This document shows positions 16,929 through 25,841 of a stretch of 64,000 nucleotides of DNA, one piece after another (within the stretch, counting starts at the first letter, position 1; each line of letters opens with the position of its first letter). Below the pieces are notes generated by a model. The model saw only the letters and a program-made list of their open reading frames with translations, had not been told where the DNA came from and ran no database searches. This DNA is from Hyphomonadaceae bacterium (GTDB lineage: Bacteria; Pseudomonadota; Alphaproteobacteria; Caulobacterales; Aquidulcibacteraceae). Where the stretch lies: the NCBI GenBank assembly GCA_022841905.1, contig JALHQO010000009.1:100534-164533 (forward strand), in the 5' to 3' direction. The position numbers and the translations under genes are program-made.

Positions 16929-18551
16929 TCAGGATTGGACGCCGCTGTCGCTCTTGCCGCTCAGTTCGGCCTCAAGGCGCTCGCGCAGCCGGTATTTGAC
17001 GATCTTCGTCGCCGACATCGGCCACTCGTTTACGAACCGCACGTGACGCGGAATTTTGAAGCGCGCGATCTTGCTGGCGCAGAAGTCGATGATTTCGCGT
17101 TCGGTCGCGACCGCTCCAGCCCTCAGCTCTACGAAGGCGGCCGGCACCTCGCCATATTTCTCATCGGGAAGGCCTACGACTTGCGCGAGGCTGACGGCCG
17201 GGTGAGTCATCAGGAAGGATTCCACCTCAAGCGCGGAGACGTTCTCTCCGCCGACTTTGAGTTGATCCTTGAAGCGGCCGTGGAAACTGAGCCGCCCTTC
17301 TTCGTCCAATGAACCGGTATCACCGGTGAGAAAGAAGCCGCCTTCTGTATGCTGACGTTTCGTGAGCTCGGGCTCGTTGAAATAGCCGTCGAATAAGCCG
17401 ACGCCGCGCACGGCGATTTCTCCGCGCGCGCCAATCGGCAGGTCCTGACGAGTCTGCGGATCGACAATGCGAACCTCCCAACCCGGCAGCGGATGACCGC
17501 AGGTTTGAAATCGCGCTTCGGCGTTATCGGACGGGATACCGTAGGCGACGGTGCCGGCGGTTTCCGTCATGCCGAACGCGGCGCAGAGAGGCGCATGCGG
17601 CACGCTCGCCTGCACTTTGCGCTGCAAGTCGGTAGGCGCGAGATTGAACATCAAGCGCATTTTGCTGTGATCCAGCGTCTTGAAGCGCGGATGATCGATC
17701 ACTGGCAAAGTGATGGTGGGAAAAAGCGGATAGAACACGGTGGGCGGGTGGCGCTCCAACATGTCGATCGCTTTGTCGGCGTCGAAATGGCTCATGCCGG
17801 CGTAGATTCCGCGCGCGGCCAGCATGGTCATAACGAAGAGAATGCCGCCGATGTGGAACATGGGCAGCGGGCACCACCACACATCCTCTTCTCCAAGTGA
17901 GAAGCGATCGACGATGGACCAAGCATTGGAGAGGATCGCGCGGTTAGCGATCATGCAGCCCTTCGGGTTTGCTGTCGTGCCAGAGGTGTACATCAACAGC
18001 AGCGTTTGATCGGGCGTCGGCGGCTTCGACAGATCGCCCTGAAAGAGCGCGACATCGGACTCGGGCAGGAAGCGAGGGTAAGAAGCGTCGAGCGCAATAA
18101 TTGTGCGCAATTTCGGCGCCGCTTCTAAATCCAGGCTCGCCGGATCTTTGACATTGGCGAAGCCAGGCAGCGCCTCTTCCAGCAAGGGGCCGAATTCGAC
18201 CACGCCTTCGATCGCGGCGCGGGTGTAGAGCGCGGACATGCCGGAATCGACAATGAGATGCTTAAGCTCGCGCGCTTTGTATCGCACATTCATCGGCACG
18301 GTGACGGCGCCGATCAGGGCCGCCCCGAGCATGATTTCAACGTATTCGATGCAATTCGGCAGCAGCACGCCGACACGGTCGCCGCTGCGCACGCCTGCGC
18401 CGAGCATTTGACGCGCGCGGCGCTCAGCGGCCTGGGCGAGCGTGCGGAAACTCACTTCGGTTTGGTCGAGAAGCATGGCCGGGCGGTCGCCCTGCGCCGA
18501 GGCGCTGGCCTTTAGGACGCCTGCCAAGGTCATCTCTCGTTGCTGGGCCAC
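16929..18551 (-). CDS. Acyl-CoA synthetase (AMP-dependent ligase)
   Basis: A 540-residue ANL-superfamily enzyme that should activate a carboxylic acid to its CoA ester through an acyl-AMP. The P-loop-like LLMYTSGTTANPKGCM lies near residue 190, FGMTETAG near 330, and the hinge GRFKDQLKVGGENVSALEVE near 430. The C-terminal lysine is in SATKIVKYRLRE. GTG 18551 follows GGAAAG; ATG 18533 is a possible alternative. It is the first gene of the operon ending with IclR. The palindrome at 18651 sits between it and the divergent SnoaL gene. Confidence 0.92.
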   Translation of the reverse strand: MAQQREMTLAGVLKASASAQGDRPAMLLDQTEVSFRTLAQAAERRARQMLGAGVRSGDRVGVLLPNCIEYVEIMLGAALIGAVTVPMNVRYKARELKHLIVDSGMSALYTRAAIEGVVEFGPLLEEALPGFANVKDPASLDLEAAPKLRTIIALDASYPRFLPESDVALFQGDLSKPPTPDQTLLLMYTSGTTANPKGCMIANRAILSNAWSIVDRFSLGEEDVWWCPLPMFHIGGILFVMTMLAARGIYAGMSHFDADKAIDMLERHPPTVFYPLFPTITLPVIDHPRFKTLDHSKMRLMFNLAPTDLQRKVQASVPHAPLCAAFGMTETAGTVAYGIPSDNAEARFQTCGHPLPGWEVRIVDPQTRQDLPIGARGEIAVRGVGLFDGYFNEPELTKRQHTEGGFFLTGDTGSLDEEGRLSFHGRFKDQLKVGGENVSALEVESFLMTHPAVSLAQVVGLPDEKYGEVPAAFVELRAGAVATEREIIDFCASKIARFKIPRHVRFVNEWPMSATKIVKYRLRERLEAELSGKSDSGVQS

Positions 18552-18650
18552 GCGCGCTTTCCTACCCCATCGTAGGCGCGTCTTTTACGCCCCTTTTCAG
18601 GACCGTGCGCGCCGACGCCACTATGTTACACTCCAGCGAACGTCAGTTGT

Positions 18651-18668
18651 CAATCGAACGGTAGATTG
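18651..18668. promoter_or_regulatory. Operator-like palindrome CAATCGAACGGTAGATTG
   Basis: An 18-bp imperfect inverted repeat with perfect CAATC/GATTG arms, centred on CG. It lies 100 bp upstream of the ligase operon and 35 bp upstream of the divergent SnoaL gene. Confidence 0.6.
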
Positions 18669-18703
18669 CTAATCTGTCGCCTGCTGGGGCGCGGGGAGCA
18701 GCC

Positions 18704-19096
18704 ATGAGTTTCAAGCCGGTTTTCGAGCGCTTCATGGCCGCTACCCGCACCGGCGATAAGGCCACGCTGGCCGAACTGGTTCATCCAGAATTTGAACTCA
18801 TAGAGCCAACGGGCGTCCCCTATGAGGGCACGTTCCGGGGTTTGGATGGTTGGCGCAAGCTGGCCCGGGCGGTGATCGAAGCGTGGGACGAGTTCAAGGT
18901 CGAGCCGATCTCGTTTCCAGGCGAATCAGCGGATTCGCTGGTTGTGAATCTGCGTTTGTCCGGACGCTCACGGAAGACCGGCCGGCATTTCAGCATGTCG
19001 GTTCTGGAGTTGTGGACGTTTCGTGATGGCAAGGTGATCAGCATCGCCCCGCACTACTTCGACACCCACCTTCTGGCGAAGATCGATACTCCATGA
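18704..19096 (+). CDS. SnoaL-like (NTF2-fold) protein
   Basis: The 130-residue protein has the layout of ketosteroid-isomerase-like proteins: FMAATRTGDKATLAELVHPEFELIEP at the N-terminus, then GVPYEGTFRGLDGWRKLAR, and the C-terminal LELWTFRDGKVISIAPHYFD. The catalytic residues of true ketosteroid isomerase cannot be confirmed. ATG 18704 is preceded by GGGGAG. It is transcribed alone, divergently from the ligase operon, under the palindrome at 18651. Confidence 0.75.
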   Translation: MSFKPVFERFMAATRTGDKATLAELVHPEFELIEPTGVPYEGTFRGLDGWRKLARAVIEAWDEFKVEPISFPGESADSLVVNLRLSGRSRKTGRHFSMSVLELWTFRDGKVISIAPHYFDTHLLAKIDTP

Positions 19097-19224
19097 AACG
19101 CGGGAGGCGAGTGGCGCAACGGCGCATAAATTGCCGCCACAGTGCGCACGAAATCGAGGCAGGCAGGGCAATATCGCGCCAGCCTCGGATGCGGTTTGAC
19201 GTTACGTTAGAAATGCATTGAAAA

Positions 19225-19234
19225 CAAACGATTG
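19225..19234. promoter_or_regulatory. Operator-like palindrome CAAACGATTG before tetR
   Basis: The CNANCGNTNG core lies 41 bp upstream of the TetR start, flanked by ATGCATTG and ATGCAT copies that extend the dyad. This is the expected place for an autoregulated repressor to bind. Confidence 0.55.
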
Positions 19235-19274
19235 ATGCATCAGAACAGGTGTCTAGATTTTGAAGGTTTCCGAC

Positions 19275-19988
19275 ATGGCCGTTCCCGAACGCAAGACCCG
19301 ACGCGCAAAGCCGGAGCCTCAGAACATGCGCGCGGATGCGGCCGAGCGCTGGCAGCAGATCACGCGCGTCGCAACCGACCTGTTTCGCCGCAAAGGCTTC
19401 TCCAGCACATCGATGCAGGACATTAGCGATGCGGTGGGTCTGCTCAAAGGCAGCCTCTACTATTACATCGACTCAAAAGAAGATTTGCTGTTCGAAATCC
19501 TGCGCGATCTGCACAAGGATGGCGAACGCATCATCGCTCAGGTGAATTTCGATTCCGGCGACCCGCTGACCGAATTGCGCACCTATTTGAAGCAATGCGC
19601 CGTCTTCGGCGCGCTCCACGCTGACCGCCTTGCGATCTTCCTGCGCGATTTCCATTACGTTCCGCCGGAACGTCAGGGCGAGATCATTTCCGAACGGAAG
19701 ATGTATCAGCGAACTGTTGCGACGCTCGTCAAGGAAGCCAAGGAATTGGGGCTAACGCCGCCGCATCTCGACATCTCACTCGCGGCAACGCTGATCTCCG
19801 GCGCCGTCGCCGGCGTGCACGAATGGCTCCACCCGGACGGGCCGCGCCCGCTGGATCAGGCAGCTGGCGACATCGCAGAGGTTCTCACAAATTCGATTCG
19901 AATTCCGTCGGAGGCTGTGGTTAAGTCAGTCGCCAAAAAAGGCCGACCGCGCGCGAAAGTCTCGAGCAAGGCGCGGCGTCCAGCCTGA
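19275..19988 (+). CDS. TetR/AcrR-family transcriptional regulator
   Basis: This 237-residue regulator has the TetR helix-turn-helix at about residues 30-80: ITRVATDLFRRKGFSSTSMQDISDAVGLLKGSLYYYIDSKEDLLFEI. The ligand domain follows, and the tail is basic and low-complexity (AKKGRPRAKVSSKARRPA), which may add non-specific DNA contacts. ATG 19275 is preceded by AAGG; the TTG at 19260 is less likely. It is a stand-alone gene with the palindrome at 19225 in its promoter. It is the only TetR gene in the window, so it is the best candidate for the factor that reads the repeated palindrome. Confidence 0.9.
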   Translation: MAVPERKTRRAKPEPQNMRADAAERWQQITRVATDLFRRKGFSSTSMQDISDAVGLLKGSLYYYIDSKEDLLFEILRDLHKDGERIIAQVNFDSGDPLTELRTYLKQCAVFGALHADRLAIFLRDFHYVPPERQGEIISERKMYQRTVATLVKEAKELGLTPPHLDISLAATLISGAVAGVHEWLHPDGPRPLDQAAGDIAEVLTNSIRIPSEAVVKSVAKKGRPRAKVSSKARRPA

Positions 19989-20269
19989 GCAATCATCGCG
20001 CGTCGCGCAGCGTTTGTCCGTGTAATCACAGTTACGATGCCTCTCGGGCGTCGCCAATAGGGGCACCGCTTGCTCTGCTGATCTTGCTGCCCCGCCTGGC
20101 AACGGCTCGTGGACTAGGATCGCGCAAGCTTAGCGCAGTGGCCTCTTAGTCACGACTATCTGCATCGCAGCGCACGCTCAGCAGTCCCTATGCTCTCGGT
20201 TGCCAAACGTTTGTTCGATTAGTAGCGTGCGGCCGTGGTTTAGCTCAAATCAGGGTCTGTGGCTCTCTA
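19989..20269. other. Intergenic region tetR / SDR operon
   Basis: This 281-bp stretch has no convincing coding frame. Its only marked element is the CAAACGTTTG palindrome at 20204, close to the SDR start. No terminator with a T-run was seen after tetR. Confidence 0.4.
20204..20213. promoter_or_regulatory. Operator-like palindrome CAAACGTTTG
   Basis: A perfect 10-bp inverted repeat 57 bp upstream of the SDR-OYE-F420 reductase operon. It matches the CNANCGNTNG core of the other promoters. Confidence 0.55.
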
Positions 20270-21040
20270 ATGTTCCAACACCTTTTCAATCTCGAAGGCA
20301 AAACCGCGTTAGTCACTGGCGGCGCCAACGGCATGGGCCGAATGATCGCGGAGGGCCTCACCTCAGCAGGCGCGCGCGTCCTGCTAACGTCGCGCAAAGC
20401 AGCTGATGCGGAGGGCGCCGCGAAAGCATTGAGCGGCGCGATCGGCATCGCAGCCGACCTGACCAGCGCCGATGGCTGTGCTGCGCTCGTCGAGCACGTG
20501 CGCCAGGAATGCGACACGCTGGAAATCTTGGTCAACAATGCCGGTCGCACGTGGGGCAACGCACTCGAGACCTTTCCCGACAAGGGCTGGGACTCGGTCT
20601 GGCCGATCAATGTGCAAACGCCATTCCGGCTCGTCCGCGATTTGCTTCCGCAACTGAAGGCCGCCGCACGCGAGGGCGATCCGGCGCGCGTGATCAATAT
20701 CGGCTCGATTTCCGGCAAAGCAATCGAGCCGCTGCGCGCTTATTCCTATGTCGCCAGCAAAGCGGCGATCCACCATCTGAGCCGCGCGCTCGCGGCCGAT
20801 CTCTCAATGCACAACATCACGGTCAACGCCATCGTGCCGGGGTACTTTCCCACGCATATGACCGACCATATGCGTGACGACCCTGAAGTGATGACCGATC
20901 TGATTTCACGCGTTCCTCTAGGACGCATGGGCACGCCGCAAGATATCGCAGGGGCGTGCATCTTTCTGTCGTCACGAGCTGGCGCCTACGTCACCGGCGC
21001 GGAGCTGGTGGTCGACGGCGGCATGGCCGGTTGCCGATAA
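20270..21040 (+). CDS. Short-chain dehydrogenase/reductase
   Basis: A classical 256-residue SDR with VTGGANGMGRM at residues 15-25, LVNNAGRTWG, the catalytic serine in IGSISGK and Y-V-A-S-K in YSYVASKAAIHHL. The end is AGAYVTGAELVVDGG. It should oxidise or reduce an alcohol/ketone with NAD(P). It is the first gene of a plus-strand operon with an Old Yellow Enzyme (14 bp downstream) and an F420-dependent reductase homologue. The trio would suit reduction or oxidation of an enone. Confidence 0.9.
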   Translation: MFQHLFNLEGKTALVTGGANGMGRMIAEGLTSAGARVLLTSRKAADAEGAAKALSGAIGIAADLTSADGCAALVEHVRQECDTLEILVNNAGRTWGNALETFPDKGWDSVWPINVQTPFRLVRDLLPQLKAAAREGDPARVINIGSISGKAIEPLRAYSYVASKAAIHHLSRALAADLSMHNITVNAIVPGYFPTHMTDHMRDDPEVMTDLISRVPLGRMGTPQDIAGACIFLSSRAGAYVTGAELVVDGGMAGCR

Positions 21041-21054
21041 CTGGGACGCCTTCA

Positions 21055-22224
21055 ATGACACAATCGACGACGCAACGGGCGGACACTCAGGCCCATCGGA
21101 ACAGCGCCACGGCCAACGATGTGCTCGCGCCCCTGTTTGAGCCCTTCGAAGGCGGCGGGCTGACGCTCAAGAACCGCATCGCCATGTCGCCCATGACGCG
21201 CTGGAAATCGCCCGACCAATTTCCGGGCCCCGATGTCGCGGCATACTATCGGCGGCGTGCGGAGAACGAGGTCGGCCTCATTATTACCGAGGGCACCACG
21301 GTCGATCACCCGGTCTCGTCTTATTCTGAGCGCGTCCCCGCTTTTCACGGACGCGCGCTGGAAGCCTGGCGCCGCATTGCGGACGAAGTGCACGAAGCAG
21401 GCGGGAAGATCGTGCCGCAGCTTTGGCACGTCGGCATCATGCGCGATCCGCGCACCGACGATTATCCCAATCGCGATCTGCCGAGCGTCAGCCCTTCAGG
21501 TATCTTCAAGCCGGGCGGCAAGAGCGTGTTCAATCCGGCCAGCAAGAGCGAGATCGAAGCGATCAAGGATAGCTTCGCGCGCGCGGCAGTCGCGGCGCGA
21601 GAGATCGGTTTCGATGGCTGTGAAATCCACGGCGCGCACGGCTACATCCTCGATCAGTTCTTGTGGGGGCCGCTCAATCGCCGCAATGACGAATACGGCG
21701 GCGATGATACAGAGCGCACACGTTTCGCCGTGGAGCTGATTGAGCGCGTCCGCACCGAGGTCGGACCTGACTTTCCGATCATCCTGCGCATCTCGCAATG
21801 GAAGCAGCAAGATTACAAAGCCAAGCTTGCTGACACGCCGGAGAAGCTGAAAGCGATCTTTCGACCGATCGCCGACGCCGGCGTTGACATCTTCCATGTC
21901 TCGCAACGCAAATTGTGGGAGCCGGAGTTTCCCGGCTCTGACCTGAACGGTGCTGGCTGGATCAAGAAGCTCACCGGCCGCCCGACCATTACTGTTGGCA
22001 GTGTCGGGCTTTCCGGACCGATGTCTGTAACCGAAATTGGCGAAGCCGCCGGCGTTTCGGTCGACCTGGCGCCGATCGCCAAACGCCTTGCCGCAGGCGA
22101 ATTCGACATCGTCGCCGTCGGCCGCGCCCTGCTCGCGGACCCAATGTGGGTGCGCAAGGTCAAAGACGGCCGCTTCAACGAACTCATTCCGTTCAGCAAA
22201 GACGTGCTCGACACACTATACTAA
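21055..22224 (+). CDS. Old Yellow Enzyme family NADH:flavin oxidoreductase
   Basis: This 389-residue TIM-barrel FMN enzyme has LFEPFEGGGLTLKNRIAMSPMTRW at the N-terminus, PQLWHVGIM, and the substrate pair in CEIHGAHGYILDQFLWGPLNRRNDEYGG. The FMN phosphate loop is near VGRALLADPMW. It should reduce an activated C=C bond such as an enone. ATG 21055 with GGGA upstream gives a product of usual length; a longer reading would overlap the SDR. The SDR and the F420-type reductase flank it in the operon. Confidence 0.9.
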   Translation: MTQSTTQRADTQAHRNSATANDVLAPLFEPFEGGGLTLKNRIAMSPMTRWKSPDQFPGPDVAAYYRRRAENEVGLIITEGTTVDHPVSSYSERVPAFHGRALEAWRRIADEVHEAGGKIVPQLWHVGIMRDPRTDDYPNRDLPSVSPSGIFKPGGKSVFNPASKSEIEAIKDSFARAAVAAREIGFDGCEIHGAHGYILDQFLWGPLNRRNDEYGGDDTERTRFAVELIERVRTEVGPDFPIILRISQWKQQDYKAKLADTPEKLKAIFRPIADAGVDIFHVSQRKLWEPEFPGSDLNGAGWIKKLTGRPTITVGSVGLSGPMSVTEIGEAAGVSVDLAPIAKRLAAGEFDIVAVGRALLADPMWVRKVKDGRFNELIPFSKDVLDTLY

Positions 22225-22237
22225 CGGAAAAAGCGAA

Positions 22238-22978
22238 ATGCGCGTTGGCATCATGGGCGCGGGCAATATCGGCGCAACACTTGCGCAACAGCTGGTCGCG
22301 GCTGGCTGCGAAGTGGTGATTGCGAACTCGCGCGGGCCAGAGACGCTGGGCGATGTCGCGAGATCAACGGGCGCGCACGCCGTCTCGATCGAGGACGTCG
22401 GCGCCGGCGTTGATGCGCTCGTTCTTTCGATCCCGCAGCGCGCGACGCCTTCTCTACCGCCCGAGGTGTTCGCCCGGGCGCCGGTCATAATTGACGCCAA
22501 CAACTATTATCCCTTCCGCGACGGCCGAATTCCAGCACTCGACAACGGCCTCGCCGACAGCGTCTGGGTTGCCCAGCACGTGCGGCGACCCGTGGTGAAA
22601 GCACTCAACAGCATCCAGTCGAATAGCTTGGCGCACTATGGCCGGCCGGCTGGCGCCGTGGACCGGATCGCATTGCCGCTTTCTGGCGACGATGAACGCG
22701 CGCTGCAAACCGCAGCCGCGCTTATCGAAGCTGCGGGCTTTGACGTTGTGGTGGTCGGAGACCTGGACTCCTCGTGGCGTCAGCAGCCAGGCTCACCAGT
22801 TTACTGCACCGATCTCAGCGCCGACGAGTTGCGCCGCCTACTTCCGTTAGCGGAACGCGAAAGATTGCCTGACCTGCGCGACGCAGCGATCCGGGCATTT
22901 ATGACGATGTCGCCAGCGCCGACGCCTGAACAACGGCGCGAAATATTTCGCCGCCTCTACCTACCGCGTGCGGCTTAG
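22238..22978 (+). CDS. F420-dependent NADP reductase family protein
   Basis: A 246-residue Rossmann protein starting MRVGIMGAGNIGATLAQQLVAAG, then ANSRGPETL and VIIDANNYYPFRDG. This matches the F420_oxidored/NADP_oxidored_F420-type family seen also in npdG, but with a different C-terminus (KALNSIQSNSLAHYGRP). Many such proteins are of unknown specificity, so F420 use is only suggested. ATG 22238 follows GGAAA. It is the third gene of the SDR-OYE operon, and its stop overlaps the stop of the convergent acyl-CoA dehydrogenase by 4 bp. Confidence 0.78.
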   Translation: MRVGIMGAGNIGATLAQQLVAAGCEVVIANSRGPETLGDVARSTGAHAVSIEDVGAGVDALVLSIPQRATPSLPPEVFARAPVIIDANNYYPFRDGRIPALDNGLADSVWVAQHVRRPVVKALNSIQSNSLAHYGRPAGAVDRIALPLSGDDERALQTAAALIEAAGFDVVVVGDLDSSWRQQPGSPVYCTDLSADELRRLLPLAERERLPDLRDAAIRAFMTMSPAPTPEQRREIFRRLYLPRAA

Positions 22979-24135
22979 CGACGATAGCCCATCTCCTTGT
23001 AGGTCTCTCGTGCGATCAGCACTTTCATAATCTCGTTGGTGCCAGCACCGATCTCGTGGTGCTTTCCATCGCGGTAGAAACGCGCGGTTTTGTTGGCTTC
23101 CAACTGCCCGGCTCCGCCCCAGATCTGCACCATGTCTGACGAAGACTGCGTCAACATCTGCGACGAAAAGAATTTTAGAATCGCCGCCTCACGCGTCACG
23201 CGCTCGCCGCGATCGATAGCGCGCAGCAAGCGATAAAGCATCGAGCGCGACATCTCGATCCCGGTCGCCATGTTGGCGATCTTTTCCTGAATTAATTGGT
23301 AGTCGCGGATCATCTCGCCAAATACTTCCCGCTCATTGGCGTAACGAACGGCTTCGTCGAGACAGCCTTGTGCTTGGCCCACAGTCGATGCGCCAACCAA
23401 CACGCGCTCCGTGTCTAGCGAATCCACCAAACTGCGGAAGCCTTGCCCTACCTCGCCAAGGACATGCTCCTTGCGCAGCTGCACATCATCGAGAAAGACT
23501 TCGCCCGTCGGCGACGAGCGCATGCCAAGTTTATCGAATGGCTTACCAGTTGTGAAACCGGGCATGCCGCGCTCGACGATGAACCAAGTGCCGCCATCAA
23601 GGCGGCTTCGGCCCTCTCCAGTGCGCGCAATGACCAGTACAAAGTCAGCGATCGGCGCGTTGGTGATCCACGTCTTTTGACCCTTTAGGACAAAGCCCGA
23701 GCCGTCCGCCTTGGCTGTCGTCGATGGGCTGAGCGCATCTGAGCCGCCGCCTGGCTCTGTGATCGCCATGGCGCCGATTTTCTCGCCGGCGAGCACAGGG
23801 CGCAAATATTTCTCTTTCTGCGCCGGGGTGCCGCAACGCATCAGCGCTCGCCCAAACAGAACAACATCGGCGAACAGGACAAGGTCGAGGCCCGCACACA
23901 CACGCGCCGTCTCTTCGCTGACGATGGCGCGCGTCGCTAAGGACCCGCCGCTGCCACCGTCCTCTTCGCTAAAGAATGTACCGAGGAAGCCGAATTCGGC
24001 GAAGCGCTTGAACAGGCTCCTTGGCGGCTCTCCGTCCGCTTCCATTTTCGGGACGAGTGGCTCAACTTCCTGAAGCATGAAGCGGCGAACGCTATCTTGA
24101 AGGCTGCGTTCTTCGTCGGTGAGAAGGTCATTCAT
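22975..24135 (-). CDS. Acyl-CoA dehydrogenase
   Basis: The 386-residue enzyme shows AITEPGGGSDALSP near residue 130, KTWITNAPIADFVLV, and the C-terminal IWGGAGQLEANKTARFYRDGKHHEI plus GAGTNEIMKVLI. E243 in LDTERVLVG is the likely base. The ATG at 24135 is one base after the racemase stop and has AGGTG upstream. It is the last gene of a crotonase-racemase-dehydrogenase operon. Confidence 0.9.
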   Translation of the reverse strand: MNDLLTDEERSLQDSVRRFMLQEVEPLVPKMEADGEPPRSLFKRFAEFGFLGTFFSEEDGGSGGSLATRAIVSEETARVCAGLDLVLFADVVLFGRALMRCGTPAQKEKYLRPVLAGEKIGAMAITEPGGGSDALSPSTTAKADGSGFVLKGQKTWITNAPIADFVLVIARTGEGRSRLDGGTWFIVERGMPGFTTGKPFDKLGMRSSPTGEVFLDDVQLRKEHVLGEVGQGFRSLVDSLDTERVLVGASTVGQAQGCLDEAVRYANEREVFGEMIRDYQLIQEKIANMATGIEMSRSMLYRLLRAIDRGERVTREAAILKFFSSQMLTQSSSDMVQIWGGAGQLEANKTARFYRDGKHHEIGAGTNEIMKVLIARETYKEMGYRR

Positions 24136-24136
24136 A

Positions 24137-24949
24137 TTAAGACACCTGACTCGCGGCATCCCAGCCGAGATCGAACAGTTTCACGAGCCTTCGGCGATTC
24201 TTCTCATCCATCTTCTCGAACATCCCAACACGGCTGGCCACAGGGACGTTGAAGCATTTGGTGAGATCTACACGAACCTCGGCGAACTTCAGGCCGACGG
24301 AAATCGTATCAAGGATTGGCACGCCCATCTCGGGCACTTCCGAAAGCTCAGTGTTCGACGCCATTACACTTAAGCCAGCGCTGCCAAGCACGATCACATT
24401 GGCACCGCGTGCAACGAGTTTCTTCGCAGCGCGGATGATCGCCTCGCGGACAGGCGCAGGATTGGCAAAGCCTTCTGTGAAGGCAACCGGCGATGGGATA
24501 TCGATGCTCTCAACGCCAGCAAGGCGCGATGAGAGACCGGCCGTATCCGCCATCGTCTCACATGCCTCGACCCAGGACGGATCGAGCGCTGTGACAATGC
24601 CGATCTTGCGGCCGTATTGCGCAGCGAGGTGCAGCGCCGCTTCCATAGGCCCGACCATCGGGATGTCAAGCAGCGTCCGCGCTTCAATAACGCCGGGATC
24701 GCCGGAACATGCCACCAGAACGGCGTCGCAACCCTCCGCCTCTGCTTCCACCGCGCGCTGCACAACATCAATCTTGTTCAGGAGGATTGGGAACGCCAGC
24801 ACGGTGTCTGAAGCGCGGCGCAGATGCGCGACGTATTTGTGGACGACCTCGGTATCCTTGCGCTTCACGCGATCGAGATTCTTCTCCACCAGCTTGGTGT
24901 AGTCACGCGAAAGCTCCTCGCAATTGACGTGAATGACACAGATCTTCAT
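24137..24949 (-). CDS. Asp/Glu/hydantoin racemase family protein
   Basis: This 270-residue protein has the two-lobed racemase layout: CVIHVNCEELSRDYT at the start, VLVACSGDPGVIEART with C81, and GANVIVLGSAGLSV near 183-194. Members normally use two cysteines as acid and base. C81 is present, but the second position is S190, so it may be a decarboxylase-like or one-base enzyme instead of a racemase. It lies 13 bp after the crotonase gene and 1 bp before the acyl-CoA dehydrogenase, so a step on an alpha-stereocentre of a CoA intermediate or an arylmalonate-decarboxylase-like reaction is possible. Confidence 0.8.
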   Translation of the reverse strand: MKICVIHVNCEELSRDYTKLVEKNLDRVKRKDTEVVHKYVAHLRRASDTVLAFPILLNKIDVVQRAVEAEAEGCDAVLVACSGDPGVIEARTLLDIPMVGPMEAALHLAAQYGRKIGIVTALDPSWVEACETMADTAGLSSRLAGVESIDIPSPVAFTEGFANPAPVREAIIRAAKKLVARGANVIVLGSAGLSVMASNTELSEVPEMGVPILDTISVGLKFAEVRVDLTKCFNVPVASRVGMFEKMDEKNRRRLVKLFDLGWDAASQVS

Positions 24950-24962
24950 CGGCTAGTCCTAG

Positions 24963-25739
24963 CTATTTTCCCCGAAAGTCAGCAGTCCGCTTTTCGATGA
25001 AAGCGGCGATGCCTTCCTTAACGTCATGCGAGCGGAAGAGTTCACCCAAAAGCCGCGCCTCGAGGCGCAACGCTTCGGAGAGGTTGAGTTCGACGCCAAG
25101 GTTCACCGCGCGCTTGGCGGCGGCGACGGCGAGCGGCGCGTTCTTGGCAATGCGCTGGGCCAGAGCCATCGCTTCGTCCATAACGGCGGTTGCCGGCACG
25201 ACTTGGTCGACAAGGCCAATCCTCAGCGCCTCGGCAGCGGAGATGCGGTCTCCCGTGAACAGCAGCTTCTTTGCCGTGCCGATCGGGACAAGGCGCGGCA
25301 GATTCTGCGTGCCGCCGGCCCCGGGAATGACACCCAAAGTCACCTCAGGTTGGCCGAACACAGCGTCCTCAGACGCAACGCGAATATCGCAGGCCATCAT
25401 CAGCTCGCATCCGCCGCCCAGGGCGCTGCCGTTGAGTGCTACAATCACAGGCGCTTCGAAGTGGAGCAGAATTTCCTGGCAGATCTGAATCCGGCGCGCG
25501 TAGCGCTCGGCCGAGATGTCATCGAGTGTCTGGAAAAAGCGAATGTCACCGCCAGCCATGAAGTAGCGGCCCGCGCCAGTGAGCACCACCGCGCGCGGCT
25601 TGGGTTTACGGCGATCGAGTTCGTCGAACGTCTCGATCAAAGCCTCCGCGACACGCGGGTGGAACGCGTTTACGGGCGGGTTGTCGATGGTCACCACACA
25701 GACGTCCCCTTCCGTCCGCGTGCTCACCCACTCCGACAC
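24963..25739 (-). CDS. Enoyl-CoA hydratase/isomerase
   Basis: A 258-residue crotonase with both catalytic glutamates: the first in GSALGGGCELMMACDIR and the second in FGQPEVTLGVIPGAGGTQNLPRL. It should hydrate an enoyl-CoA. GTG 25739 is preferred because GGGAG lies six bases upstream and the length fits; a TTG at 25775 would add 12 residues. It leads the operon 25739-22975. A palindrome at 25773 lies between it and the divergent SDR. Confidence 0.9.
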   Translation of the reverse strand: MSEWVSTRTEGDVCVVTIDNPPVNAFHPRVAEALIETFDELDRRKPKPRAVVLTGAGRYFMAGGDIRFFQTLDDISAERYARRIQICQEILLHFEAPVIVALNGSALGGGCELMMACDIRVASEDAVFGQPEVTLGVIPGAGGTQNLPRLVPIGTAKKLLFTGDRISAAEALRIGLVDQVVPATAVMDEAMALAQRIAKNAPLAVAAAKRAVNLGVELNLSEALRLEARLLGELFRSHDVKEGIAAFIEKRTADFRGK

Positions 25740-25772
25740 AACGCGCTCCCAAATCAGGCCCTTGCTGGCCAC

Positions 25773-25782
25773 CAAACGATCG
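25773..25782. promoter_or_regulatory. Operator-like site CAAACGATCG
   Basis: The CNANCGNTNG core lies in the 102-bp gap between the divergent crotonase (start 25739) and SDR (start 25842) genes. Confidence 0.5.
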
Positions 25783-25841
25783 ATAGATTATTGGTTTCTA
25801 CGGTGCCGTCAACGCTGCGATCTGGTGAGGAGAGAATTGAA

